Of a stretch of 64,000 nt of DNA, positions 34,217-47,300 are shown piece after piece. Positions within the stretch are counted from its first letter, which is position 1, and each line of letters opens with the position of its first letter. This DNA is from Ampelomyces quisqualis (Eukaryota; Ascomycota; Dothideomycetes; Pleosporales; Phaeosphaeriaceae), in NCBI GenBank assembly GCA_018398575.1, contig JAGTXZ010000005.1:2976001-3040000 (forward strand), given 5' to 3'. The translations under genes were made by a program, and so were the position numbers. Under the pieces are notes generated by a model. The model searched no databases, was not told the origin of the DNA, and was given only the letters and a program-made list of their open reading frames with translations.

Positions 34217-37200
34217 CTCGTCTATGTAAACATAAGCTAGCTAGACATGGAATCAAATCTACCCAAACTGTCTCACAACTTTTGAATGTGCTAGAGTGAG
34301 GGTGTCTTCCGTACCAGTCGTGAGTAACGCAAGGCTCGACAGACATTCAACAACGTCGCAAAGATGACTAAGACATGCTCAGAAGAGACATAAAGTGTCC
34401 TGTCTGGATTTTCGGATAGATCCAAGAGGCGAGAGAGGCAGAAGATCATGCATGTTTGCAACATCATATAAAAGCTGCCTCTTCATGGCTGCTTTTGTGA
34501 CGTATTCCAAAGCACAGCAAAAGAATAGACGTGCCTATTCAAACAATTGCTTTCTATTTGTCAAGAAGAAATGGGTTCTTAAAAACATGTAGAACTCTGT
34601 CAATCGAGTTTCACAACATTTCAATCGCAAAGAAACAAGATCTTACATACTCTAGAGACCTTGCGTTTGGGACGAGAATATTATGATTATAGCGATTACT
34701 TTCTGAGGAATTTAACACCAAGCAGCACACCTACTTCGAACAAGCGTGTCCAACATATTTGGTTCTCGAGAAGACATGTTGCTGTGATAACTGAGTTATC
34801 AGACAGCGAAACAGTCACAAAAGAACGATCACATTTTTTATTTAGTACTGCATTATGTTCATGATATTAGGAAAGCAAGGGAGTTTTTGTAGTTTAGAAT
34901 TGACCATCTCGCGGTTGTGCAGAGAACATGCTATGATAGCGGGCGCATTCCACGGCATGTCCGAGAACTAGGTGCAAGCCAGGCGTTCCCAACTTCGTAG
35001 CAATTCTGACTATGTCTATATTGCAGAAATATTGTTGTGCCTAGGCGTAATTTTATATCCTATGTTAGGGCAATAGCCAGAAAAACTTTAAATTTATATA
35101 TCTTTGCTTCCAAAAGCCCACACGGAAGCATAGCGTTGGCATCAGAGCAGTGTCAGGCCAGTGAAGTCTCTACGAGATGGACACAAGAAAAGAAGCTCCG
35201 TGGCTGAAACACTGCTAAATACTTGGTCCTTTACGTAGATACACCAGATTTTTCGCCTGTCAGCACTGTTGATTTCCTGTTCAATCCAAGCATTAAGACT
35301 GCAGCTTCTGTTTTTTTAACAACCAGGAATGTCTTGCACATTAGATGTTACGCGCAGAGCTGCTTGCACGCATCGTCGCTTCTAAGCTCCTATGCTAGGT
35401 TGTGCTTTGTTATTTCAACAAGGCGCGAGGCTACAACAATTGTTTTCAATATCATGTTTAAATCTTGCAGTTTACCTCTCTGTCCTTTTCTAGTTAAAAA
35501 ATCGTTAAGAGATGAAAAAAAATAAACGAATGCTTAGCACATTTCAAGTAATTCAGCTAAGATAAAGCACGCTATAAATATTATACGACCATTTGTTAGA
35601 TTTGAGACGGGACGCAGAACATGTGCCCTGACATAGATTAGTTTAACTTGTATTTTGAGTTGCGTGGTAGAAGCTTTCGCTGTCTAGGGGAAAACATGTG
35701 CTCTTTATGGCTGCAGATTACTAGCTCACTTCCATGTAAGTTATCCGTGTCTAATCTCTGGAAAGAAAAGCAACAGAACATGAATCCTAAACGAGTAAAA
35801 TATTAAAATGCTTTCATCTAAGAAAAGAATAAGAAAAGACAGGAGGGGAAAGATAAGTAAGGCCGTGGTATTATGTGTGAATTCGTCGTTGCTTCGCAGA
35901 CCTAACATGTCAAGCGTGTTGGAAAAATTTAACAACAAAAGTCTTCCTCTCAAAGACAGGAGGGCACAACATTACAGCCTCGTTTCTGAATTTTGCAAAT
36001 TGCACAAAGAAATGTATCATGTTGGTAGAGATATACAGGTAGAAAGAAGTTGTAGAATTGCTAACTGTAACAGAGTATATGAATCAGCAGATCACGGGGT
36101 CTTTACACGTGATACCTAAGCATGTCACTAAGGAAATAACAGCCTATTTATGATTAGACTGTCTAATTTTCTTGGCTTAGTGTATTTAATCTCATCTATC
36201 TTCACATAGAATAGAACAAGTAATCTAGTCTTTTTACTTATAACAAATCTAATCCATAGTTTCGCTTAGCTTTAACACTGACATATATACTCCTGCGCTT
36301 CTAGTGCTAAAGAAACCATACAGCTTAAGTTTGTGCGATTTCGAAAATTCCTGCGGCATACTACCCCCATATTAATCTCGAGTGTTAGCTTTTGACAGGA
36401 ACAGAAGAGAAAACATAGTACTAGCTAGCTCTAGATTTGAACCGAGACACGAGTATTATAGGTCTTTGATGAAGATGGGATACGGCATGTTGGCGTTACG
36501 TTCTGTCCTTGCAAAGTTAAGCATGTTTCTTTGCGGTTATTTTAAAGTAGACATTCTGTGTGTACATAGTAGAATTGATGTAAGGAAGAGAAAACTTTAT
36601 TATTAGATGCTTTCTGGTAATCAAACAACAGACTGAATTGAAGAGACGAGATTGAAACCAGGGCCGACGCGCCAACATGGGAGCAAAGAGATCGCTCTTC
36701 TACGTCGACTGACTTTACAGACTTTTAAAGAAGAACATACATGCGTATGGTCGCCAATTCCGTCAGTGAGAACTTTGTGTCATATAGGGAGAAACTGTGT
36801 GTCGGAAAGACAGAAAGGCAGAGAAGTCTATGGAATTTCGGAGCCGCTGAGTAGGAGGATAGAAGGGGTCCAAGTACTCGACAGTACGCGCACGGGCTTG
36901 AGAATAATCTACCAGGATGTTCCAACCATATTCCTCGCGCAGAGTCGAGCAGGAAACGATGTTGCCCTATGCTTGTTTCGAGCTGGGAAGAGGAAAGGAC
37001 ATTTAAAGCCTACAGGTAAATTTAAAGAATAGTACTAAGAAAGGGGGAAAAAAGAAAAAAAGGGCACAAACGCCAACATGCAAGATCTGAGACACACTTC
37101 TTGTCTCTCTTATCCTTTCTCTATAAACGGGGTTCAAAAAGGAGACATGATTCCTCCCCACGCAGAGTAGGAACAGGAAGTTATGTGAAGCAGCAAAACA

Positions 37201-37986
37201 GTCAATGCTACAGACCAGATCTAGATCTAGAGTTTCCATGTAGGATCTCCCATTTGGGCTTAGTGCCTTGGCGATGGCTACCTGTAGATAGCCTCGAGCC
37301 TTATTTATCCAGGACCCTCTGAACTCCGATACAATCTCACGATATACAAAATGCTTTTACTGCCTTTTGGGCCTCGGCTATAGCAGCCAATATGGGCTTT
37401 AAGTCGAGTAATTAAGCAGAAAGAAGAGAGAAGAAGGACAGAACGTACATTATCGCCTAGAAGATTTTCAAATTTAAGAATCTCAAGCAGAGAAAATAAA
37501 AGACCAAGGAAGGCAAGAAAGAGGCCAAGTCAAAGAGAGGACAGATAGCTTGAGCGACTGAATTGACTTGTTCCGCGGTATATAGGTCTACACACCTGCT
37601 TAGTAATAGTTGTGAAGTAGGGAAAACTGTCCGCTTACAAGACGAGGATTTGGTTCTTGGTGTTTAGTCTTGGTGCCGGTCTCAGGATATTGTGTAGAGC
37701 TAAGGACCCGCTACTACTTGTGCGCATATCAGCCACGATGCGCTGCTGCGCGAGTTGAGATGGGATGGGCTGGAACAGCGTGGCGGAACACGATGAGCTA
37801 CTGTTAGGTGATACTTTCGATGCATTGGGCCGACTACGAGTCGTAGCTGGGCTGCTAGAAAACCGTGCTAGAGCAGTCGCAATGGGCGTAAATGTGTCAT
37901 GTGCGCAAGTCGTGCGCTGTGTACCGAACTAAAGGTTGAGAGAGTCGTTTCGATCCTGGGTATATAATGTTCGTTCTTTCGCCCAT
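34217..37986. other. 3.8-kb gene-free interval
   Basis: Moderately AT-rich sequence with no recognisable gene and no transposon ends. It is not TA-saturated like the transposon blocks. Short open frames (for example 35808-36119 plus) lack motifs. Around 36650-36715 a stretch resembles the reverse complement of tRNA arms, but it does not fold into a convincing tRNA. The last 300 bp contain the 3' flank of PRP38. Confidence 0.4.
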
Positions 37987-38955
37987 TCAAGCTCGACTTC
38001 TGCTCCTCGTTCGACTCCGTGTCCTACTCTTGTCTCTCCTACTCCGATCACTCGGACTCCTACTCCTCCGTCTTTCCCCACTCCCATAGCTTCGACTCCG
38101 AGTTCGACTTCTACTCTGGCTTCGGCTCCTACTATCGTAGCTTCTACTCCGGCTATCATACCCTCTGCTCCCATAACTCCTCACACTCCTCTCATCGTCA
38201 CTTCTCCTGTCCAAGTCTTCATCCAATTCATCGACTTCCCCATCCAACGGACTTTCCCTCGGCTCCAACATGTCCAGATCCTCCAGGTTCGCCCTGCTCG
38301 GCAATTTCCACAAACTCGTCGCGCACATGCGATCTTTCGTCAAAAGGTCATCGATGAATTGGTCGATGTGCGTGAGTGTGAAGGTGTCTTTGAGGCGGCG
38401 CTTGATCTTGCGGTAGTCGGTGAGTAAGGGCTCGAGGGTAGTGTAGATCTCGACGGGTTCCCAGGCAAGGCGAATGTAGAACGCGGCAAGACAACGGAGG
38501 TACTTGAAGGAGCCGAGTTTACCGGAAGCATTGAGGTCTTCTTTTCTGGCCGTATCGTCGTCGCTGCCGTCTTCGTTCTTCGCGTGTCCGTTCTGCGCCT
38601 CCGCCCCTCCCTCATCATCTTCATCGTCCTTGAAGTTCAGATATTCCAGGATAATGCGCTTCTCGGGCACCAATTGCAGCAGCTTGAATGCCAGGCACAA
38701 GAACGGCGTGGGCTTGCCGGTGATGCCCGCCGTGCCACCGATGAACTTGAGGTCTGCTGCGCGGTCGCATAGTGTCGCGGCGTTGAGGCCAAAGCATTGC
38801 TCCTTCCAGTAATATGATTCGGTGATGCGCTCGCGCACGCCCTTTTCGAAGAGGAGCGCGGGGTTCTGGCCGCGAATGAGGGCGCCGGTGTAGCCTCGAT
38901 CGTCGAGGAGAGCGCCTTCGTCGGCGCGATCGTAGCGCGGTTTGGGGTTAGACAT
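37987..38955 (-). CDS. prp38: pre-mRNA splicing factor Prp38
   Basis: Single exon, 322 residues from ATG 38955, chosen because the Prp38 domain begins at once (residues about 8-220: GYTGALIRGQNPALLFEKGVRERITESYYWKEQCFGLNA, then FLCLAFKLLQL, EYLNF, SFKYLRCLAAFYIRL, and HIDQFIDDLLT). An acidic insert (about 122-155) interrupts the domain. The C-terminal 70 residues are an RS-type tail of Ser-Arg, Tyr-Asp-Ser-Arg and Arg-Thr-Arg repeats, as in animal PRPF38 and unlike the short budding-yeast protein. Prp38 is a tri-snRNP or B-complex component needed to activate the spliceosome. It is divergent from the GT8-like gene, 299 bp apart. Confidence 0.95.
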   Translation of the reverse strand: MSNPKPRYDRADEGALLDDRGYTGALIRGQNPALLFEKGVRERITESYYWKEQCFGLNAATLCDRAADLKFIGGTAGITGKPTPFLCLAFKLLQLVPEKRIILEYLNFKDDEDDEGGAEAQNGHAKNEDGSDDDTARKEDLNASGKLGSFKYLRCLAAFYIRLAWEPVEIYTTLEPLLTDYRKIKRRLKDTFTLTHIDQFIDDLLTKDRMCATSLWKLPSRANLEDLDMLEPRESPLDGEVDELDEDLDRRSDDERSVRSYGSRGYDSRSRSYDSRSRSQSRSRTRSRSYGSGERRRSRSPSDRSRRDKSRTRSRTRSRSRA

Positions 38956-39254
38956 TGTCGTCGTTTCTATCGCATGTTGTGTAGTGCGTGTGCGAAATAG
39001 AGGTGGAGCGGTGGTTCTTGCACTGCAGGTGGTGGGAGTCGCGATAATTTCGGCGAGGCTCGATAAGATAGTTGCTCCCGGCAACGCCACTTGCGAAACA
39101 TGCAGGGACGATTCTAGCCCACATGGCATGTCACACCACCTATGGCAGACACTCGACTGCACTACACCAGCTTATGACTGCACGCTTCATGATCTACTTC
39201 GAATAACATATATACCTACTTGATCCTTATTTATTCTATTTGCTACTTTCCAAC
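38956..39254. promoter_or_regulatory. divergent promoter of PRP38 and GT8-like gene
   Basis: This 299-bp gap separates two start codons on opposite strands. No clear TATA box or known operator is visible. Confidence 0.45.
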
Positions 39255-40460
39255 ATGGGCAGATTATTGCTCTCTTCGGGTCAGGTCTCTGTTATTTTGT
39301 CTGCATTTATTGGTAAGTGAAAGCCGGTTTTCTACCGATGACCTCCCTTACATGACGCAGTATTTCTATTCACATTCGCCTTATTCCTTTCCGGATATGT
39401 TCTACAGCAGCGATACGTGCACAACCTGCAAGCCGCCATAAAACCGCGCCTACCCAAACCACTCTCACCCGAGATAGCAATACAGCCGCCGAAGCTGGAT
39501 ATAAAATGGGCGCGACCAATGGGAAGTCGACCGGAGCTGGACGAGAACTACCAGCAGTATATTGCAGGACAGACGATGGACTGGAGTCGACTGGGCTATG
39601 TGCAGGTTGTGCGGGAGCGCGTTGAGCTGTGCAGCGCAGTGATGATACTGTCCGATTTGCATCGCATGAGGAGCCCGGCGCGGAGGGTCATCATGTTTCC
39701 GCGGCTATGGCTGGCGGAAGATGAGGAGGCGAAGAAGGATGCACAGACGGCGACCACATGGCGGTTATTGCGGACAGCAGCGCGGCGGTATGGCGTTAGC
39801 CTGATGCCCATGGAGCCCATTGTCGAGGGTGCTGATCCTGACTCTGGATCGTCCTATTCGCTCGCCAGCATCTACTCGCTGGCCCAGTTCGAGAGGGTCA
39901 TGTACTTGCAAGGCCCAGGCGTGCTGCTGGATGCGTCTGCACTGGACTCGTTACTGGCGTTTTCCAAGTCAGAACCAATGGCTGCGTTGCCAGCAAGACC
40001 AGGGAAGATGGAGCTGTCGACCTCCATGATGCTCGTCTCTCCGTCCAAAGCGAAGTTCCAACAGCTGAAGAAGCTTCGCACCGAGAAATCGCTGTCGGAC
40101 TTGGACCTCTTCCGGACCGCTTTCCCGGCCCCAGAATCGCTGATGGCCGAGTGGTCGCTCTCCATGGGCAACGTGTACTACGAGTCGCAGACGCTGGGCG
40201 AAGCTGTCGACGACTTCAATGCGACGGCGTTTGCGGAGTCGACGACATTCGTGCGGTTGCTGGACGTGGGCATACCCGGACCAGAGTACGACATTCCGTA
40301 CCCTGACAGGGTCAAGCTCAGGCCGAAGAACTTGCAGGCTGAAGAGGTATGGAGCCGGCTCTACGAGGACTTCCGCCAGCAGCGGATGGACGTGTGCGGG
40401 CTCGATCTCGAGTCCATGGCCGTGAAACTCGACGGCGTGTTTGCGTCGGGCGAGGCGTAG
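39255..40460 (+). CDS. GT8-like glycosyltransferase, type II membrane protein (Gnt1 type)
   Basis: Exons 39255-39312 and 39361-40460 give 385 residues. The 48-bp intron is supported because splicing joins two halves of one membrane anchor (about residues 9-34: VSVILSAFIVFLFTFALFLS...), typical of a Golgi type II enzyme. The lumenal part has features of glycogenin-like GT8 proteins: LCSAVMILSDLHRM, RRVIMFPRLWL, TTWRLLRTAARRYGVSLMPMEPI, SIYSLAQFERVMYLQGPGVLLDASALDSLL. The usual DxD motif is replaced at the expected place by a PGVLLD-type segment, so catalysis cannot be taken for granted. Fungal relatives are annotated as N-acetylglucosaminyl or glucose transferases of Golgi glycans. Confidence 0.75.
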
Positions 40461-41149
40461 GCATGGCTGTGCGATGATGTCTCAGGTGCAGGGCGATCGA
40501 CACGGCGGGGGAAGGATGGGGTTGGTGTTGGTGGGGTGGTCGAGGCCGAGAACGGTCCGCATGCAGCCTCAGCGGGGGCGTGTACGGATATGTACGGACC
40601 GTCGGAGTACTTGGGTCTATCTGGAGCATGCCGCCCCTGGGGCCCGCACCCGGTACTGTAGCTGCTGGGATCACTGTCTCCAGGGCGCCCATGACGACAT
40701 GGGTGCGGGAGCGGCGAGACGAGGGACGCAGTTGTACCACCTACAGTAGCATGGCGAGACGGCGAGTGTGCGGTACTCGGCCTAGTTTGTGGGAACGGGG
40801 TAGTGTCAGCGTGCCGGTCGAAAGCGGCATGGCGGCGCCCCAATGCAGGCAGGCTGCGTGCGTGCGGCGATGAATGCTCCCTTTCTTTGCGGGCGGCGCA
40901 TCTATGGCAGCTTCCCAGCGGCGAGCGCCCAGCCCAGCCTCAACCACCCGCCACTCCCCGAAGCCGCCGCCCGCCAACACCTCGCCCGCGCCCGCCGACC
41001 CCTCGCCCGCGCCCGCGCCCTCCTCGCCCGCGCACCCCCTCGCCGCCCTCCCCGCGCGGTGCCTCTGCTCGGTGCTTACACAGCGTGACCGCGGCGATCC
41101 CCAGCGCAGCAGCTGCCGGTAGCATTCCTCTGCCGCCGCCGCCGCCTCT
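40461..41149. promoter_or_regulatory. GC-rich upstream region of the PKA gene
   Basis: This 689-bp GC-rich interval precedes the kinase gene. Its last 250 bp are very C-rich (CGCCCGCGCC-type runs around 40970-41060), which produces long but meaningless open frames on the opposite strand. It probably holds the PKA promoter and 5' leader. Confidence 0.45.
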
Positions 41150-42657
<1,508 letters not shown>

Positions 42658-45186
42658 ACTCTCTTCCTATTGCCAAAATGGCTCCTTTCCTTTTGCAGAC
42701 GTCTCTGCACCCGGCACGCCTTCCTGGACAACGTCGTTCGAATCACGTTGCGCCCGTCGAAGCTCCCGCCTCCTCCTTCAACACATCTCCTTCACCTACC
42801 GTTTTTCCAACTGCGCAAAAGTGGGTGGGCAGGCCTTTTGCGTAATCCATGTAACCTTTTTCCTTTCCAGCCTGAAAGGCTTCCAAACATTCTTACTCCT
42901 ACCTCGTGCCATTTATGACATTCCTGCGTTTTGCTTGCTGTGCCATGGTTGGGGACCGAATGGCTTATGGCTGTTGCATTAGCTGCACTGTGTGGTGGAT
43001 CTGGTCATGTTGAATGTGCATGCATGTTGGGTGCGTGGTGTGGTTGAATAAGACACGAGTTGATTACAAGTGCACGAAAACAGCTAGTCCAAATGAAGAA
43101 AATTCACGACTTCAGACATGATTCAGAGCACAGTGCGCATTGCGGCACACGAAGTACATGGACATTTGACCCCTCCCCCGCACTCCATTCTTCCAACAAC
43201 AGAAGGAACAAGGTTGCTGCTGAAGCTGACCAGGAAGGCTGCAGGTTCAAGAGGAGCTAAGAAATTCTACACAGAAGCTAGTCGTCGACCAAGGGACTGG
43301 ACCATTCCGCAGACAGATGAAAGGGTTGCTGTCCAAGGAGGAACTCAGTGCGAAACTTCCAAGCGCGTATCGTGCAGCTAGGGAAGGGTTAGACTCGGCA
43401 CTGCTCACTCACACTGCATCCTAGATCACGTGGCGCTCGACGAACTCAAGACAGGTCTGTGACTTTTGTCTCCAGCCGTACGGTTTGTCTGCCGCGGTAT
43501 ATGGACGTGCTGTGAATCACTGTCTCGCTTTGCGAGGAAGGTATCAAGAGACGAGCAATCGGATGATGTGTTAGGTATTGACAGGACGTACACAAATTGT
43601 GCTCAGAAGGACATGCGCCACCGATGCTCATCAGAACGCGTCTTAAGAGCCCAGACTCAAGGCATGTTTCTTGACTGAGGTGTTGGGTTGCGCTGACTAT
43701 CCACAGTGTGTGGTGTTTCTCCGGTGAGTTGGCCGCCGGTATCGCGACAGTGAGCTGCTACATATTGCCCGTTGAACCTGATGGGCTGATCTTGGGAATT
43801 GAGGCATGCTGCAGGGGAGATACTTGCCCTTCTTTCTCCGGTAGTGGCTGCCCATGCCGCTTCGATCAGAATCGAGGCTACGGCCACATGTCGAGACTTC
43901 TGATCGCTAGGCGGAGAGAACATCAATTGTAGAAGAAAAGTAGTGATTTTGCCGCGGGGCAATCCCTCCTGGAAATATCTGAGGTGTGACTGTCGTCGGC
44001 TACGTTTGGAGCAGAGCGTCAGTCAGCTGGACTGATACTAGGACGCCATAAAAACAACAATGACGTTCATCCAGCGAGGTATGGGTGTCTTTGTTCTTGA
44101 TTATTGAAGTTTCTAATCTGAAACGGTGCGCCATCCTTTCCGCTGAGATATGCGAGCTCACTGTCATGTAAGATAAGGCACTGTCGCCTAACCTCTTCGG
44201 TTGAAGGGTAGTGGCGGCAAACTGATCATCGAGGGAAGAAGCGTATTTCACGACGATGAGAGGACGAATTTGTCATTGCGATGAATTCTGCGCTGCCAGA
44301 TACCGCGTACTTGCTACCAGGCTACGGGAGCGATGCGCTTATCGATCGTCTCAACCACGCGCATGCAGGACACGGCGGCTGACTACAACGACCAGATGGC
44401 CCTCTAGAACACAGAAGTAAAGCGAACTTGATGCTTGTCCAAACCAAGTTCCTCCTCTCTAAAAAACTCGAGGTGGTCTACTCGGCGCCACGGGGTTGGG
44501 CGTCAGGAACTCGATTCTCAGGTGCAGAGACGTAGGCGACAAAGGGATTGTGTCAAAGTCACCGCGGAAAAGCTGCGAAGACTTTCATCTCCAGCAATTC
44601 TGATAAGCAACCCTTGTTGGAACCGATTATGGAGCCTCTAGTTCTCGCCAAAATTGCCGCCAAGAGATAAGAGAACGCCTCTCCCGCTCCATACCGTACC
44701 GGTACCATCCCACACCAGTCTCCAATTCGACCGACCGCGACGCCCTGCAACAAACTTCACTCGCTCCTTTGGCTCCTCTAGCCTTTCACCATGCACGTCA
44801 GTTCGCTGCAGCAGCCTGCCAGACCCAGAGCAGCGCCACGTTGCTGATCCGAGAGCCAGTCTGGCTGTGCTTGACCAGGCACGCCAACGCAGATAACGAA
44901 ACGCCAATTCTACCACCTTTGCACCCGGAGGCACTGATCCCACCTGGCCTGGGAATGATTTGTGCTGCATCCATGCGCCAGCTCAGCCGTGCGTCACTGT
45001 GTCTGACCGCGGAAGTGCACTTCACGCTTCCTTGGGGGCTCATATATAACAACTGCTCGTCTTAAATGGTCGCCTTTTTTGACAGCAGCCAACTCCATCT
45101 CTCAGTTTCAGCGAGGTCAGCTAAATCCCCTTGTCTCTCCACAAATAGGCTTGCAGCGCATCTACCCCAGGTCTCCAACCTTCAAC
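42658..45186. other. 2.5-kb intergenic region; nitrate-gene promoter at its end
   Basis: No gene can be supported; several 60-110 codon open frames on both strands lack motifs. The right half is the upstream region of the nitrate transporter. It contains AGATAA at 44171-44176, 44665-44670 and 44891-44896, matching HGATAR, the site bound by the fungal nitrogen GATA factor AreA/Nit2. These lie about 1010, 517 and 291 bp before the start codon. Confidence 0.45.
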
Positions 45187-46912
45187 ATGGGCTTCGCTAT
45201 CAACAAGCTCTGGGCTGCACCAGAACTCAACCCATACAATCAAAAGGCCAGATCAATCCCTGTATTCAACCCAGTCAACAAATATGGACGAGTATTCTTC
45301 TTCTCGTGGATGGGCTTCTTCATCGCCTTCTGGTCATGGTATGTTGCTCCACAAAGTATAGCTGCCCCACAATCGCTTACATCTTGCTAGGTATGCGTTT
45401 CCACCTCTGGTAAGGCTGCGTAACCACATCGTAAATCATGTGACTTTGACTAACACTCCGATAGCTGAGTAAGAGCATCAAAGCAGACATGCACTTGTCG
45501 CAGAACGAGATCGCCAACTCCAACATCATTGCGCTCACTGCTACGCTTCTTGTCCGTGCGGTCGCTGGCCCAATGTGTGACCACATCGGCCCTCGCCTGA
45601 CGTTTGCAAGTCTGCTCTTCGTTGGCTCTATCCCCACTGCGCTGGCTGGTACTGCTCACAACGCAATGGGACTCTACTTCATCCGCTTCTTCGTTGGTAT
45701 CCTTGGTGGAACTTTTGTTCCTTGCCAGGTTTGGACTACCGGGTTCTTCGACAAGAATGTTGTCGGAACTGCGAACGCGTTGGTCGGAGGCTGGGGAAAC
45801 TCTGGAGGTGGCATCACCTAGTATGTGCTGGCTGACACGTCAAACAACATCTGGCTAACAACTTCAGCTTCGTTATGCCCGCCATTTACGACTCGTTGAA
45901 GAATGACCGTGGTCTGAGCTCTCATGTTTCGTGGAGGGTGTCGTTCATTGTTCCTTTCATCCTGATCACAACTGTCGCCTTGGGTCTTCTTCTCCTCACC
46001 GATGATACTCCGACCGGAAAGTGGGCTGACCGAAGCGCTGTTGTGCAAAATGCTCACAGCACTCACCAGACGGTCGTCTCCACCACTGGAGATCTTGACG
46101 AGAAGCCTGCGATAAATGGGTCCGTCTCATCTGGCGACGAGAAGAAGAACACCATCCCACCGACTGGCGATATAGAGTCTGGCACCGGTGATGTGCAGGT
46201 TATTGATGGCTACCAGCACGAGGTCGTTCAGAAGCCCACTCTCAAGGAGTCTATGAAAGTCATGCTCTCGCCGCAGACTCTTATGCTCTGCTTCTGCTAC
46301 TTCAACTCTTTCGGTGCAGAATTGGCCATCAACTCCATACTCGGCGCATACTACCTCAAGAACTTCCCATATCTTGGTCAGACCCAGTCCGGACGATGGG
46401 CAGCCATGTTCGGTCTTCTCAACGTCGTCACCCGCCCGCTTGGTGGCTTCATTGCTGACAAGATCTACGTTGCGACCAATGGCAGCCTCTGGGCTAAGAA
46501 GCTGTGGATCAATTTTGTCGGTGTCGTTGCAGGTTTGCTGTGCATTGTTATTGGCAAGGTCAACTCCCGCGACCAAGATACCATGATCGGTCTCGTTGCA
46601 CTGATGGCCATCTTCCTCGAAGCTGGCAACGGGGCCAACTTTGCGCTCGTGCCCCACATTCATCCTCACGCTAATGGTAAATCCTCCTACTTCCCTGCAA
46701 AGTATGTTGCGCTGACCCGTGCTCAAGGTATCCTCTCTGGTATCGTCGGCGCGACAGGCAACTTCGGTGGTGTCATCTATGCCATAATTTTCCGCTACAA
46801 CCACACCGACTACGCCAAGGTCTTCTGGATCATCGGCATAATGATGATTATCATGAACCTCATGTTTGTGTGGGTCCAGCCGATCCCTAAGGGCCAGATT
46901 GGTGGTCGTTAG
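45187..46912 (+). CDS. nrtA: nitrate transporter, NNP family (NrtA/CrnA type)
   Basis: Exons 45187-45338, 45391-45409, 45465-45820, 45868-46676 and 46728-46912 give 506 residues, the usual size. The 19-bp second exon encodes YAFPPL and restores frame; the last intron is identified because it joins HANG to [14 protein letters not shown]. It is a 12-helix MFS protein. The first nitrate signature is [21 protein letters not shown] (about 170-190), the second [15 protein letters not shown] (about 450-465); both are complete. The long cytosolic loop between helices 6 and 7 (about 230-310) is polar, as in fungal members. It imports nitrate or nitrite with protons. In many fungi it neighbours nitrate and nitrite reductase genes; none is in this window. 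GATA sites upstream suggest AreA control. Confidence 0.94.
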
Positions 46913-47300
46913 GGCCGGGTTGCACATTTTCTTTTTACGGCTGTACTGCAATGGTTTGAGATACCTTGGAGCTGCTTGATGGCTTGGCGAAATGTAAAGA
47001 TTACATGGTCACTCACTGCAACTGCTCCTCGCTCGGCGTCTGCCGCATTCGCCCGTGACTGGTCTGTGCGAAGCTGGTTCTCTCTTTCCCAGGCTCCAGC
47101 AATCTCACCCAGCACCATCGTCACCACGAAGCGTGCCCTAGATCAAGAGCTCTTTCCCTCGCCAACTTGCAATGAAAGCCCATGCCCCAATTTTGGAAAT
47201 CTCCTCCATGCTTTCGCCTGCCAGATACGGGTTTCGAGCAAGCTTTCACAACTTCGTAGCAGGATTCGACACACCATGACCAAGATCTTACGACTACTCT
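46913..47300. other. intergenic, no supported gene
   Basis: This stretch is the 3' flank of the nitrate transporter and the upstream side of the split 2EXR gene. No motif-bearing frame. Confidence 0.4.

Noticed and set aside
36650..36720. tRNA-like sequence on the minus strand
   Set aside because: GGTTTCAAT and a D-arm-like TCAGTCG are present, but I could not pair an acceptor stem or anticodon stem. A tRNA scan would settle it.
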